A DNA stretch of 36,675 nt from Pseudomonadota bacterium. GTDB lineage: Bacteria > Pseudomonadota > Alphaproteobacteria > Rhizobiales > Xanthobacteraceae. Position 1 is the first letter of the stretch. Each line of letters begins with the position of its first letter. Both the position numbers and the translations under genes were made by a program. Below the pieces are notes generated by a model. That model had not been told where the DNA came from and did not search any database. It saw only the letters and a program-made list of their open reading frames with translations. Of this stretch, positions 15,473 to 25,984 are shown piece by piece. The stretch covers positions 1 to 36,675 of the forward strand of contig JAEXYA010000071.1 of the NCBI GenBank assembly GCA_023451825.1, read 5' to 3'.

Positions 15473-16879
15473 ATGGTCCGACATGTCGTATTGTCGCTTG
15501 TTCTCTGGCTCGTGTGGTTTGTCCTCGTCCTGGTGTATCTCGACACGGTCTACCACGTGCCGGGGGGCTATCTGAACGCGCTCCTTGTCCTCGTTCTCCT
15601 GGTCGTCCTTTATCTCGCCGAAGGCATGGAGATCGCAGTGGCCACACTGGCCGATAAACAGGCCAATCAGCTGGAACGCGAGCCCGCCAAGAAGGCGCTG
15701 GCTTATATCAAGCGTGACGCCGAGTGGTTCTTTTCGCAGCGGCAGGTGTTCGTCGTTACGATCGTTTCTTTCATGAGCTTGATGACGACATTTCCCGTCG
15801 TTTATGTGCCGTTCTACGGGCCGGTGGGAGCTCATGACCTCTCGATAGCCTTCAAGTCATTGGCGATTCCGATCGACGTGCCGTTCTGGTTCACCCTGAT
15901 CTTCACGAGCTTCACGATCCTTTGGTGGTGCCAGGTCTTTCCGAAGCGACTCGCACTTCGCAATCCCGAAATATTTCTCGATCAGAGCGCGCTCTTGATG
16001 CTGCCCATCAAGGCAATCGGGGCCATCAATCTGCCGGGGCCGGCGGATCAACTGGTCTGGCTCGCGTCGAAATTCACGAGCTTCAGGAATCAAAGCAGTT
16101 TGAAGCCGGGCCGGAGTTATCACTACGACACGGCCGTGATGCTTTACGGCTGTGTCGTCGATCGGATGACGACGACTATCGCGATTTCCGGCGACGGCAG
16201 CGCAGTGGTGACGCAACGGGCACTTCTCTTGTGTATTCACGGTGGCCGAACATCGACGTCGGGGCGTGTATCGGCCGATGGCGAATTCACGTCGTTGCCG
16301 AATATGAATCTCTTGGCGCTGTATTCCTGTCCGCTTCCGGAAAAGCTCGAGACGATTGCCACGCAACTAGATGGCATCTTCGAACGGCAGGAGCCCGGCC
16401 ATGCAGCTTTCGCGCGCCATGATTTGTCGGGATGGAATTTCGCGCCGACTTTCAGCCCTGCCGCGCCCGGGCCGGGCGAAAAAGGCGTGACATGGACGAC
16501 GAATTGGGGAGCACCTCTGCCAGACCGTCTGCGCCCTGATGGCAAAACCCATCGCAACCACCCGATGCTTGCGGCGCTGGTCTATGAAGTGACCACGCCG
16601 TTCGGGCCCACAGCCTATGGCAAGGACGACTATTTCGAATGGACGAGTCAGATGCCATGCCGGCGATTTACGCTGCATGTGCAGCCCCGCACCGGAACGC
16701 GGCTCGGCTTCGGGATGCGCAAATGCATTGCCTCCTTACGGTCGGCGACCTTCCTCGATGAAACCGAGCGCGGCAATCAGGTTATCGCGAATGGCGGTTT
16801 GTCGAACAGCAAGTTCGATCTGGAATTTCCCATGCAAGGAACGACCTATCGGATCGACTGGGTCGGTTGGGAGATGTGA
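15473..16879 (+). CDS. Membrane protein with CNNM/DUF21-like N-terminus and unrecognised C-terminal domain
   Basis: A 468-aa protein from ATG 15473, with AGG upstream; an ATG at 15263 would add 70 residues of unlikely sequence. Residues 1-155 hold about four membrane segments. Two stretches resemble the CNNM/CorC DUF21 fold: YLAEGMEIAVATLADKQ near residue 48 (compare SEIALLSLNR) and WWCQVFPKRLALRNPEIFL near 150 (compare GEIVPKSLARRNPE). The usual CBS pair and CorC_HlyC domain are absent. Instead, residues about 200-468 form a soluble, probably beta-rich region (TTTIAISGDGSAVVTQRALL; ...EFPMQGTTYRIDWVGWEM at the end) that I do not recognise. Sampled lines are about 52-58% G+C against about 67% for fdsA, which hints at acquisition by transfer. 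It is a lone gene closed by a strong terminator. The function is unknown; the DUF21 link is an inference from short motifs. Confidence 0.8.
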   Translation: MVRHVVLSLVLWLVWFVLVLVYLDTVYHVPGGYLNALLVLVLLVVLYLAEGMEIAVATLADKQANQLEREPAKKALAYIKRDAEWFFSQRQVFVVTIVSFMSLMTTFPVVYVPFYGPVGAHDLSIAFKSLAIPIDVPFWFTLIFTSFTILWWCQVFPKRLALRNPEIFLDQSALLMLPIKAIGAINLPGPADQLVWLASKFTSFRNQSSLKPGRSYHYDTAVMLYGCVVDRMTTTIAISGDGSAVVTQRALLLCIHGGRTSTSGRVSADGEFTSLPNMNLLALYSCPLPEKLETIATQLDGIFERQEPGHAAFARHDLSGWNFAPTFSPAAPGPGEKGVTWTTNWGAPLPDRLRPDGKTHRNHPMLAALVYEVTTPFGPTAYGKDDYFEWTSQMPCRRFTLHVQPRTGTRLGFGMRKCIASLRSATFLDETERGNQVIANGGLSNSKFDLEFPMQGTTYRIDWVGWEM

Positions 16880-16925
16880 GGCGGCAAGGTCGTGCGTCTG
16901 GCCAGGCGCGGTCTTGTGAACGGGC

Positions 16926-16960
16926 AAAAAAAATCTCGTCATTCGCGACGAGATTTTTTT
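16926..16960. terminator. Strong bidirectional rho-independent terminator
   Basis: A perfect 14-bp inverted repeat (AAAAAAATCTCGTC / GACGAGATTTTTTT) around a 6-base loop, with an A-tract on one side and a T-tract on the other, so it can terminate on both strands. It closes the CNNM-like gene and would also stop read-through beyond secA. Confidence 0.92.
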
Positions 16961-17266
16961 GGTTTTGCTTCTCGAAAAACGATTCGAAGAGCTGTTTCGA
17001 TAAGGCTGGCAGGAGCTACACAATAACTCCGCCGCCACCAAGACAACGTCTCATAGCTTTCTCCAACAAAATACGGCCCGCGACCCTAGCAGACCACTGC
17101 CGGATGTCGAGTCACATATTGCAACCTGAAGATAGGCGTTAAGTGCTGATTCTTCAATGGGAAAGCGGGGCGCGTTGATGCAGAAGTTTAACGCCTGCTT
17201 AACTTTTGTCCTGCGGTGAAGCGATCGCAATCATTGCGCAGAAGCGCAACGATTGCAGGTCTCGCC
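16961..17266. other. 306-base intergenic stretch downstream of secA
   Basis: No convincing gene. It holds a hairpin immediately downstream of secA: GCAATCATTGCGC (17227-17239) and GCGCAACGATTGC (17244-17256) pair with one mismatch around AGAA, without a T-tract. The rest is A+T-richer than its surroundings and featureless to me. Confidence 0.5.
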
Positions 17267-20116
<2,850 letters not shown>

Positions 20117-20462
20117 CACGAAATCCTGTCTTCTCGATGCGGCCTGGGAAGGCCGTGGAATTGGTTCAGCGGATCGCCAGTCTCAACAGCGCTTCGCCTG
20201 TCGGCCAAGATCAAATTAGATTGGGCCGACGGTGATCAGTGAAAGTCGGGCGATCAGGGGTTCAAATGACCACGGCGCAGCCGAAATCGCACCTTCGCCA
20301 CCGGCCCGGTCGGGGAGAGATATGGGGCGTATGGGGGGATGTCAACGGCGGCAAGGTGTCAAGGATTTCATGATTTTGACAGAGTTTTCGCGTTGCCAAA
20401 TACAGTTGTTTGGGAGAGTGTCCCGCCGTCCCAACAGGCACCTTCAGATTGAGGAATTTCCG
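20117..20462. other. 346-base divergent intergenic region between secA and the parvulin gene
   Basis: It should hold the promoters of both genes. A sigma70-like promoter towards the parvulin is visible (20376-20404). I see no clear promoter for secA and no SecM-like leader peptide or hairpin of the E. coli type. Confidence 0.5.
20376..20404 (+). promoter_or_regulatory. Candidate promoter of the parvulin gene
   Basis: A perfect -35 TTGACA (20376-20381) with a 17-base spacer leads to a weak -10 AATACA (20399-20404). It lies about 60 bases upstream of the ATG, which has GAGGA before it. Confidence 0.5.
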
Positions 20463-21389
20463 ATGACCTTCGTATCGCCCGCTAAGAAGCTGGGCCAGCG
20501 CCCCGGCCTGACCCTGGCCTCGCTCACCGGCGCTGTTGCGGTGGCGTTCCTGTCCAGTTTCCCGGTCTACGCGCAGGACGCGAACCCGGTTCTGGCCAAG
20601 GTCAACGGCCAGGAAATCCGCCAGAGCGACGTCACGATCGCCGAAGAGGAGCTTGGGCCGAGCCTCGCCCAGATGGACCCGTCGACCCGCAAGGACAATG
20701 TCCTGTCGTTCTTGATCGACATGAAGATCGTCGCCAAGGCCGCCGAGGACAAGAAAGTGGCTGATCGCGAGGAGTTCAAGTCCAAGCTGGCTTTCGCCCG
20801 TAACCGCCTGCTGATGGACAGCCTGCTCGGCACCGAGGGCAAGGAAGCCCTGACCGACGCGAATATGAAGAAGGTTTATGAGGACGCCGCCAAGCAGATC
20901 TCGGGTGAGCAGGAAGTCCATGCCCGCCACATCCTGGTGGAGAGCGAGGACGAGGCCAAGAAGATCGCCGAGGAACTGAAGAAGGGCGCCAATTTCGCCG
21001 AGCTGGCGAAGAAGTCGTCGAAAGACCCGGGCGCGGCCGATGGCGGCGATCTCGGCTTCTTCACCAAGGACCAGATGGTGCCGGAATTCTCCAAGGTCGC
21101 CTTCGAACTGGAGCCGGGCAAGATCTCGGATCCGGTGAAGTCGCAGTTCGGCTGGCACATCATCAAGGTCGAGGAAAAGCGCAACCGCCAGGCTCCGAGC
21201 TTCGATCAGGTGAAGCCGCAGATCGAGCAGTATGTGGTCCGCAAGGCCCAGGCTGACTACGTCACCAAGCTCCGCGAAGCCGCCAAGGTCGAGCGCCTCG
21301 ACCAGGCCGCCGCCACTCCGGCTGCCCCGGCCGCGAAGGATGCGCCGAAGCCCGCCGATACGAAGGCAGCGCCTCCGGCGAAGAAGTAA
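20463..21389 (+). CDS. Periplasmic peptidyl-prolyl isomerase, parvulin (PpiC/SurA-like) type
   Basis: A 308-aa exported protein. The signal peptide (residues 1-37) ends at VYA/QDA. An N-terminal SurA-like helical domain (about 38-150) is followed by one PpiC-type rotamase domain at about 155-255, with HARHILVESEDEAKKIAEEL, SSKDPGAADGGDLGFF, VPEFSKVAFEL and FGWHIIKVEE. The C-terminal ~40 residues are Ala/Pro/Lys-rich and probably disordered. It speeds up cis-trans isomerisation of Xaa-Pro bonds in periplasmic or outer-membrane proteins and may be a SurA-like chaperone. ATG 20463 has GAGGA 8 bases upstream; the frame is open further upstream but the signal peptide fixes this start. Monocistronic, with its own promoter and terminator. 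Confidence 0.94.
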   Translation: MTFVSPAKKLGQRPGLTLASLTGAVAVAFLSSFPVYAQDANPVLAKVNGQEIRQSDVTIAEEELGPSLAQMDPSTRKDNVLSFLIDMKIVAKAAEDKKVADREEFKSKLAFARNRLLMDSLLGTEGKEALTDANMKKVYEDAAKQISGEQEVHARHILVESEDEAKKIAEELKKGANFAELAKKSSKDPGAADGGDLGFFTKDQMVPEFSKVAFELEPGKISDPVKSQFGWHIIKVEEKRNRQAPSFDQVKPQIEQYVVRKAQADYVTKLREAAKVERLDQAAATPAAPAAKDAPKPADTKAAPPAKK

Positions 21390-21411
21390 CGCAACACAGG
21401 TTTCTGACGAC

Positions 21412-21441
21412 AAAAGCCCGCCGAAAGGCGGGCTTTTTGTT
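21412..21441 (+). terminator. Rho-independent terminator of the parvulin gene
   Basis: AAAAGCCCGCC (21412-21422), loop GAAA, GGCGGGCTTTTT: a perfect GC stem with a T-tract, 22 bases after the stop codon. Confidence 0.93.
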
Positions 21442-21544
21442 TGTTGTGGTTCTGCGATTTGATTTTGCCGCAATTGCTCATGCTAATTGATGCAATCTCA
21501 GGGTGCCGCATGGCCTCCATGAGGTAATCAAGAGGGGCAAAAAT

Positions 21545-21823
21545 ATGCGCATACTGATCGTGGCCGGACTGTTCGCCTGTTGTCTCACGCCTGCAGTGGC
21601 GCAGGATCAGCGCCTCGATGGCAGTTTTCGGTGGCGGCTGGCTGCCGTGACCGTGGAAAAACTGCACGGCGAACAATCGAAGCGGACGCCGATTACGCTG
21701 CCGTTCCGGCAGTTCTACAGCGAAGGCGCCTGTCAGCAGGCTCGCAACGATCTACGCTCGGCACTCGACAACAGTCTGGCGCGCCACGTATCGATCGCAG
21801 CGATTTGCGTGCAGGAGCTGTGA
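21545..21823 (+). CDS. Small exported hypothetical protein, 92 aa
   Basis: The ATG at 21545 has GAGGGG just upstream. The first ~20 residues form a signal peptide (MRILIVAGLFACCLTPAVAQ) with probable cleavage after AVA. The mature part (~72 aa) is soluble and basic, with two cysteines (GACQQARNDL and AAICVQEL) that may form a disulfide in the periplasm. The pattern QQARNDLRSAL suggests one amphipathic helix. I know no function for it. The frame extends upstream to 21503, but the signal peptide and ribosome-binding site support the later start. It is convergent with accA, with a hairpin between them. Confidence 0.78.
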   Translation: MRILIVAGLFACCLTPAVAQDQRLDGSFRWRLAAVTVEKLHGEQSKRTPITLPFRQFYSEGACQQARNDLRSALDNSLARHVSIAAICVQEL

Positions 21824-21827
21824 CAGA

Positions 21828-21845
21828 AGCCGAGTGATTTCGGCT
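21828..21845. terminator. Hairpin between convergent small exported gene and accA
   Basis: AGCCGA-GTGATT-TCGGCT is a perfect 6-bp stem with a 6-base loop, filling the 37-base gap between two stop codons. There is no T-tract, so only a weak two-way terminator is suggested. Confidence 0.4.
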
Positions 21846-21860
21846 CCTTCGTGAGGAGGA

Positions 21861-22823
21861 TCAGCCGATCTTGCGGCCGATATCCAAGAACTTCTGTCGG
21901 CGCTGCTGGCGCACGGCCGCAGCATCCATGCCGCTCAGATCTTTCAGCGCCTGTGCGATTGCATCGCCCGTCGTCGCGATCATCGCGGCGGGATCGCGAT
22001 GGGCGCCGCCGGCAGGCTCCTTCAGCACGCTGTCCACCACGCCAAAGCGCAGCAGGTCCTGCGCGGTGATCTTCATGTTGGTCGCAGCTTCCTGCGCCTT
22101 CGATGAATCGCGCCACAGGATCGAGGATGCCGCTTCCGGCGAGATCACGCTGTAGATCGCGTGTTCCAGCATCAGCACCTTGTTGGCGGTGGCGATCGCG
22201 ATCGCGCCGCCCGAGCCGCCTTCACCGATGATGACGGCGACATTGGGCACGCCGAGCGCGAGGCAGGCATCGGTGGAGCGCGCGATAGCTTCCGCCTGGC
22301 CGCGCTCTTCCGCGCCAATGCCGGGATAGGCGCCGGCAGTGTCCACCAGCGACAGCACCGGCAGGCCGAAACGGTCGGCCATCTCCATCAGGCGCACCGC
22401 CTTGCGGTAACCCTCAGGCCTGGCCATGCCAAAGTTGTGCTTGAGGCGGGTCTCGGTGGTGGAGCCCTTTTCCTGGCCCAACACACACACCGCTTCGCCG
22501 CGGAAACGTCCGAAGCCGGCGATGAGTGCTTCGTCCTCGCCGAACTTGCGGTCGCCCGCGAGCGGGGTGAATTCGGTGATCAGCGAGTCGATGTAATTGA
22601 CGCAATGCGGACGCTGCGGATGGCGCGCGACCTGGGTCTTCTGCCACGGCGTCAGGTTCGCATAGAGCTCGTGCAAGGCAGCGACCGCCTTGTCCTCGAT
22701 GCGGACGATCTCCTCGCCGATATCGCTGCCGCCGGCGGCCAGCACGCGCAGTTCGTCGATCTTGGAATCAAGCTCGGCGACCGGCTTTTCAAAGTCGAGA
22801 TAGCTGCGCATGGGATCGGACAT
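21861..22823 (-). CDS. accA: Acetyl-CoA carboxylase carboxyltransferase, alpha subunit
   Basis: A 320-aa AccA. With AccD it moves the carboxyl group from carboxybiotin-BCCP to acetyl-CoA, forming malonyl-CoA, the first step of fatty-acid synthesis. Family landmarks: the N-terminal YLDFEKPVAELDSKIDELR helix, VARHPQRPHCVNYI, GEAVCVLGQEKG, FGMARPEGYRKAVRLMEMAD, VDTAGAYPGIGAEERGQAEA and IGEGGSGGAIAIATANKVLM for the crotonase-fold active site, then the ISPEAASSILWRDSSKAQEA stretch. The length is standard. ATG 22823 begins MSDPMRSYLDFEKP; the internal ATG four codons later is an alternative. accB, accC and accD are not in the window. Confidence 0.97.
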   Translation of the reverse strand: MSDPMRSYLDFEKPVAELDSKIDELRVLAAGGSDIGEEIVRIEDKAVAALHELYANLTPWQKTQVARHPQRPHCVNYIDSLITEFTPLAGDRKFGEDEALIAGFGRFRGEAVCVLGQEKGSTTETRLKHNFGMARPEGYRKAVRLMEMADRFGLPVLSLVDTAGAYPGIGAEERGQAEAIARSTDACLALGVPNVAVIIGEGGSGGAIAIATANKVLMLEHAIYSVISPEAASSILWRDSSKAQEAATNMKITAQDLLRFGVVDSVLKEPAGGAHRDPAAMIATTGDAIAQALKDLSGMDAAAVRQQRRQKFLDIGRKIG

Positions 22824-22929
22824 TCATTCAATATGGGGAGACGTGGCGGCGGGCGAAACTGCCGTGGCAGGCTTTTCGAGTCAAACCATGGCCGGAGTCA
22901 AGCGAACAGGGTTTCTTTTCGTTGATAAA

Positions 22930-23601
22930 TCAAAGGGTTGATTTTTGGTTGCCAGATCTTTGGATGTCACCAGAGGCATTGCGCCGGCACCACCACCAGA
23001 CGGCGCCGCCGAGGATGATCGCCAGCACGACCACCACCAACACGCTGTAATGCTTGGCCTTGTGTTCCAATCCGGCAAGGCCGCCGACATGTTCGAGAAA
23101 CGAGACTGCGAACACGGCCGGCAGGACATGCGCCGGTGCCCATATGATCGCGGCGGGAATGTTCGCCGGATAGAATTTGGCCGGCGCCATGCCCAGCGCG
23201 CCTGATGTCACCGGCACGAAGGCCCGGATCGGCGGCACGAAGCGGGCAAGGAAAACGGCCCAGACCCCAAAGCGATCGAAGAAGGTTTCGCTCTGCGCAA
23301 CGACAGCGGGATAGTTCTTCAACGGCCAGGCCTGCAGCAGCGCGCGCTGTCGCACATGTCCGGCCCAGTAGGCGCCACCATCACCCAGAATGGCACCGAG
23401 GACCGCCGCCGCCAGCACCGCGAAGAGGTTGAGGTCGCCGGCCGGGATCAGCGCTGATAGCGCCAGGATCAGCGTCGTGCCTGGGATGAAGGTGCCGAGC
23501 ACCGGCACGGCCTCCAGCAGCGCGGCGAGGAACACGGTGAGATAGCCAAGCCAAGCATGCGCGGCGACAAATTGCGTAATGGCTTCGATGGTGTGGTGCA
23601 C
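22930..23601 (-). CDS. DedA family (SNARE-associated/VTT domain) inner-membrane protein
   Basis: A 223-aa integral membrane protein with five or six hydrophobic segments. DedA signatures include LLEAVPVLGTFIPGTTLILA near residue 30, GAILGDGGAYWAGH, FFDRFGVWAVFLARFVPPIR and the following AFVPVTSGALGM. DedA/VTT proteins move lipid carriers such as undecaprenyl phosphate or phosphatidylethanolamine between leaflets or support envelope homeostasis; the substrate here is unknown. The start is GTG 23601 (VHHTIEAITQFV), preceded by AGGA; upstream sequence in frame runs into a palindromic repeat and is not part of the gene. The tail ends in a short basic region after a final hydrophobic segment (VLVVVVLAIILGG). 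Confidence 0.9.
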   Translation of the reverse strand: MHHTIEAITQFVAAHAWLGYLTVFLAALLEAVPVLGTFIPGTTLILALSALIPAGDLNLFAVLAAAVLGAILGDGGAYWAGHVRQRALLQAWPLKNYPAVVAQSETFFDRFGVWAVFLARFVPPIRAFVPVTSGALGMAPAKFYPANIPAAIIWAPAHVLPAVFAVSFLEHVGGLAGLEHKAKHYSVLVVVVLAIILGGAVWWWCRRNASGDIQRSGNQKSTL

Positions 23602-23924
23602 GAAAGTCCTGGAGAAAATGCAGCGATTACGGACAGTAACACCGTCATTGCGAGGAGCGTAGCGACGAAGCAATCCAGGGCCACGAACGAAGACTGGATT
23701 GCTTCGTCGCGAGGGCTCCTCGCAATGACGGAGGAGCATCGCCCAATTCGCAGGGCAGGGCTCCAAAAACCGCTGTTAGACCCTATCTATATGATTACAT
23801 TTTGGAACTTTGACGTTCCCTTGGGCTTTGTCCGGCCGCGGCTCTCTGCTACGTTCCGCAAAGCACCCCATCCGTAGCCAAACTGAAAGACTGGTTTCGG
23901 CATTCCCGGGACCACGGAGGATCG
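23602..23924. other. 323-base divergent region between DedA and cobS genes
   Basis: It holds the palindromic repeat 23642-23731 and about 190 bases before cobS. I found no B12-box-like conserved sequence of a cobalamin riboswitch here and no clear promoter pair. An A+T-richer block (CTATCTATATGATTACATTTTGG, near 23783-23805, written here in part) is the likeliest place for the cobS promoter. Confidence 0.45.
23642..23731. repeat. Palindromic intergenic repeat (CCGTCATTGCGAGGAGCG family)
   Basis: CCGTCATTGCGAGGAGCGTA... (from 23642) mirrors ...GGGCTCCTCGCAATGACGG (to 23731), with inner arms GAAGCAATCCAG / CTGGATTGCTTC. This is a very common intergenic element of Bradyrhizobium and relatives. 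It sits between the divergent DedA and cobS genes. Confidence 0.9.
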
Positions 23925-24929
23925 ATGACCGCCGCCATGACCAAAGCGCAAGAACAGGAAGCGTTGACCGGCATTCCCGACATCAAAGTGTCGGTGCGCA
24001 AGGTATTCGGCATCGATTCCGATCTCGAAGTGCCGGCCTTCTCCAAGACCGATCCGCATGTGCCGGACAGCGATCCGGATTACCGCTTCGACCGCGCCAC
24101 CACATTGGCCATTCTCGCCGGCTTCGCCCGCAACCGCCGCGTGATGGTCACCGGCTTCCACGGCACCGGCAAGTCGACCCATATCGAGCAGGTCGCCGCC
24201 CGCCTGAACTGGCCTTGCGTGCGCGTCAATCTCGACAGCCACATCAGCCGTATCGATCTCGTCGGCAAGGACTCCATCGTGGTCCGTGACGGCAAGCAGG
24301 TCACCGAATTCCGTGACGGCATCCTGCCGTGGGCGCTGCAGCACAATGTCGCGCTGGTGTTCGACGAATACGACGCTGGCCGCCCGGACGTCATGTTCGT
24401 GATCCAGCGCGTGCTGGAAGTCGCCGGCCGCCTGACCCTGCTCGACCAGAACAAGGTCATCAAGCCGCATCCGGCCTTCCGCCTGTTCGCCACCGCCAAC
24501 ACCGTCGGCCTCGGCGACACCTCGGGTCTCTATCACGGCACCCAGCAGATCAATCAGGGCCAGATGGACCGCTGGTCGATCGTCACCACGCTGAACTATC
24601 TCGCCCACGACGAGGAAGTCGAGATCGTGCTGGCCAAGGCCAAGCACTACCAGACCGCCGAGGGCAAGGACATCGTCAACAAGATGGTGCGCCTCGCCGA
24701 CCTCACGCGTAACGCCTTCGCCAACGGCGATCTCTCCACGGTGATGAGCCCGCGTACGGTGATCACCTGGGCCGAGAACTCGGACATTTTTGGCGATATC
24801 GGTTTCGCCTTCCGCGTGACGTTCCTGAACAAGTGCGACGAACTCGAGCGTCCGCTGGTCGCCGAATTCTATCAGCGCTGCTTCAACGCCGAGCTGCCGG
24901 AAAGCTCGGTGAATGTGGCGCTGACGTAA
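23925..24929 (+). CDS. cobS: Cobaltochelatase subunit CobS (AAA+ ATPase)
   Basis: A 334-aa AAA+ ATPase. With CobT it forms the chaperone-like ring that drives CobN to insert Co2+ into hydrogenobyrinic acid a,c-diamide in aerobic vitamin B12 synthesis. Walker A is G77-FHGTG-K83-ST; Walker B is VFDEYDAG with D147 and E148; sensor-like ATANTVGLGD and the family stretch GLYHGTQQINQGQMDRWSIV follow. The N-terminal region (GIPDIKVSVRKVFGIDSDLE) is typical of CobS. The ATG has a strong GGAGG 5 bases upstream. Length and motifs are normal. Two DUF29 genes separate it from cobT, which usually follows directly. cobN is not in the window. Confidence 0.97.
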   Translation: MTAAMTKAQEQEALTGIPDIKVSVRKVFGIDSDLEVPAFSKTDPHVPDSDPDYRFDRATTLAILAGFARNRRVMVTGFHGTGKSTHIEQVAARLNWPCVRVNLDSHISRIDLVGKDSIVVRDGKQVTEFRDGILPWALQHNVALVFDEYDAGRPDVMFVIQRVLEVAGRLTLLDQNKVIKPHPAFRLFATANTVGLGDTSGLYHGTQQINQGQMDRWSIVTTLNYLAHDEEVEIVLAKAKHYQTAEGKDIVNKMVRLADLTRNAFANGDLSTVMSPRTVITWAENSDIFGDIGFAFRVTFLNKCDELERPLVAEFYQRCFNAELPESSVNVALT

Positions 24930-24982
24930 GTTGCGTCCGGGTGGGCCGGCCTGGCCCACCCAAAAGTCTCCTGCGAGGCGCG

Positions 24983-25474
24983 ATGAGTACGAACGACACC
25001 AAGGTCCGTACCAGGCCGGCCGTTGAGCCGGGCATTCGCCATGCCGACGATCTCTATGGCTGGGTGCAGCAGCAGATGAAGCTGCTGCAGGCGGGCGAGA
25101 TCGAGAAGGTCGACGCCTCAGAGCTGTTGCAGGAGTTGGACGATATGGGGCGCAACGAATTCGCTAGGCTTGAGAGCGCCATTCGTCTGGTCCTGCACCA
25201 TCTGCTGAAATGGGACCATCAATCGGAACGTCGTTCCCGCAGTTGGGCCATTACTGTGAGCCTGCAGCGGCGGAAAATTGGTCGTTTGCTCGTGGACAAT
25301 CCGAGTTTGAAGCCGCGTGTTCAGGCTGCCATTCAGAACGCATATTTTGACGCGCGCGAACATGCGAAACGGGAAACCGGGCTTCCGGCAACGACATTTC
25401 CTTCCGAATGTCCCTATCTCTGGGACGAAATTACATTGCGGCCAATCGATTGGGACGATGAGTCATCTCGTTGA
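24983..25474 (+). CDS. DUF29 family protein (first of a tandem pair)
   Basis: A 163-aa soluble protein of the DUF29 family (PF01724), recognised from DDLYGWVQQQMKLLQAGEIE near the start, the central LHHLLKWDHQSERRSRSW, NPSLKP, and the C-terminal FPSECPYLWDEITL. The family is common in cyanobacteria and proteobacteria and its function is unknown; predicted structure is mainly helical. The ATG at 24983 follows GCGAGGCG. The gene starts 53 bases after cobS and ends 15 bases before the second DUF29 start, so it is probably in one transcript with cobS and cobT. I see no catalytic motif. Confidence 0.9.
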   Translation: MSTNDTKVRTRPAVEPGIRHADDLYGWVQQQMKLLQAGEIEKVDASELLQELDDMGRNEFARLESAIRLVLHHLLKWDHQSERRSRSWAITVSLQRRKIGRLLVDNPSLKPRVQAAIQNAYFDAREHAKRETGLPATTFPSECPYLWDEITLRPIDWDDESSR

Positions 25475-25489
25475 AAAGCGGTGGCGCCA

Positions 25490-25984
25490 ATGAGCACCGG
25501 TTCAAATACAAATGCGGGTGAGGCCCTGCGCGTCTATGAGGCGGACTATTACGGCTGGCTCGAGGACCAGATCGCTCTGCTGAAAGCCGGGCGGCTGTCC
25601 GAGATCGACAGGTTGAACATTGCCGATGAGATCAAGGATGTCGGCTATCGGCAATACGAACTGCTGGAAAACGCCACGCAGGCGCTGGTCTACAATCTGC
25701 TGAAATGGGATCTGCTGCCGGAGCGCAGGTCGATCAGCATGGTGTTCTCCATCGACGCGCATCGCGATCAGGTGACACGTCTGCTGAAGCGCAGCCCGAG
25801 CCTCGTCCCTGAAATCCCGCGGCTACTCCCGAACGCCTATCTCTTCGCCACCTACGACATGATGCGCGACAGCGATCTTCGCGAGTCGACCTTCGCCCCC
25901 GATTGTCCCTATGATTGGGACACGATCCGTTTCCGTTCTGTCGTCTTCGACAACGCTGAATCGCCTTCCAGTGAGTTCTCATGA
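25490..25984 (+). CDS. DUF29 family protein (second of a tandem pair)
   Basis: A 164-aa paralog of the preceding gene: it shares YGWLEDQIALLKAGRL, LLKWDLLPERRS, PSLVP, NAYL and TFAPDCPYDWDTI, but is otherwise quite diverged, so the pair did not arise by a recent duplication. The ATG at 25490 is preferred over GTG 25481, nine bases upstream. Its stop codon overlaps the cobT ATG (ATGA at 25981-25984), so it is translationally coupled to cobT. Function unknown; the position suggests co-expression with the cobaltochelatase ATPase subunits. Confidence 0.9.
   Translation: MSTGSNTNAGEALRVYEADYYGWLEDQIALLKAGRLSEIDRLNIADEIKDVGYRQYELLENATQALVYNLLKWDLLPERRSISMVFSIDAHRDQVTRLLKRSPSLVPEIPRLLPNAYLFATYDMMRDSDLRESTFAPDCPYDWDTIRFRSVVFDNAESPSSEFS

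Noticed and set aside
16961..17266. Possible small RNA or gene downstream of secA
   Set aside because: No promoter, conserved structure or protein-like frame stands out; the hairpin at 17227 more likely belongs to the secA 3' end.
23732..23924. Cobalamin riboswitch before cobS
   Set aside because: I looked for a B12 box and the conserved core and saw neither; cobS in this group is not usually preceded by one at this place.
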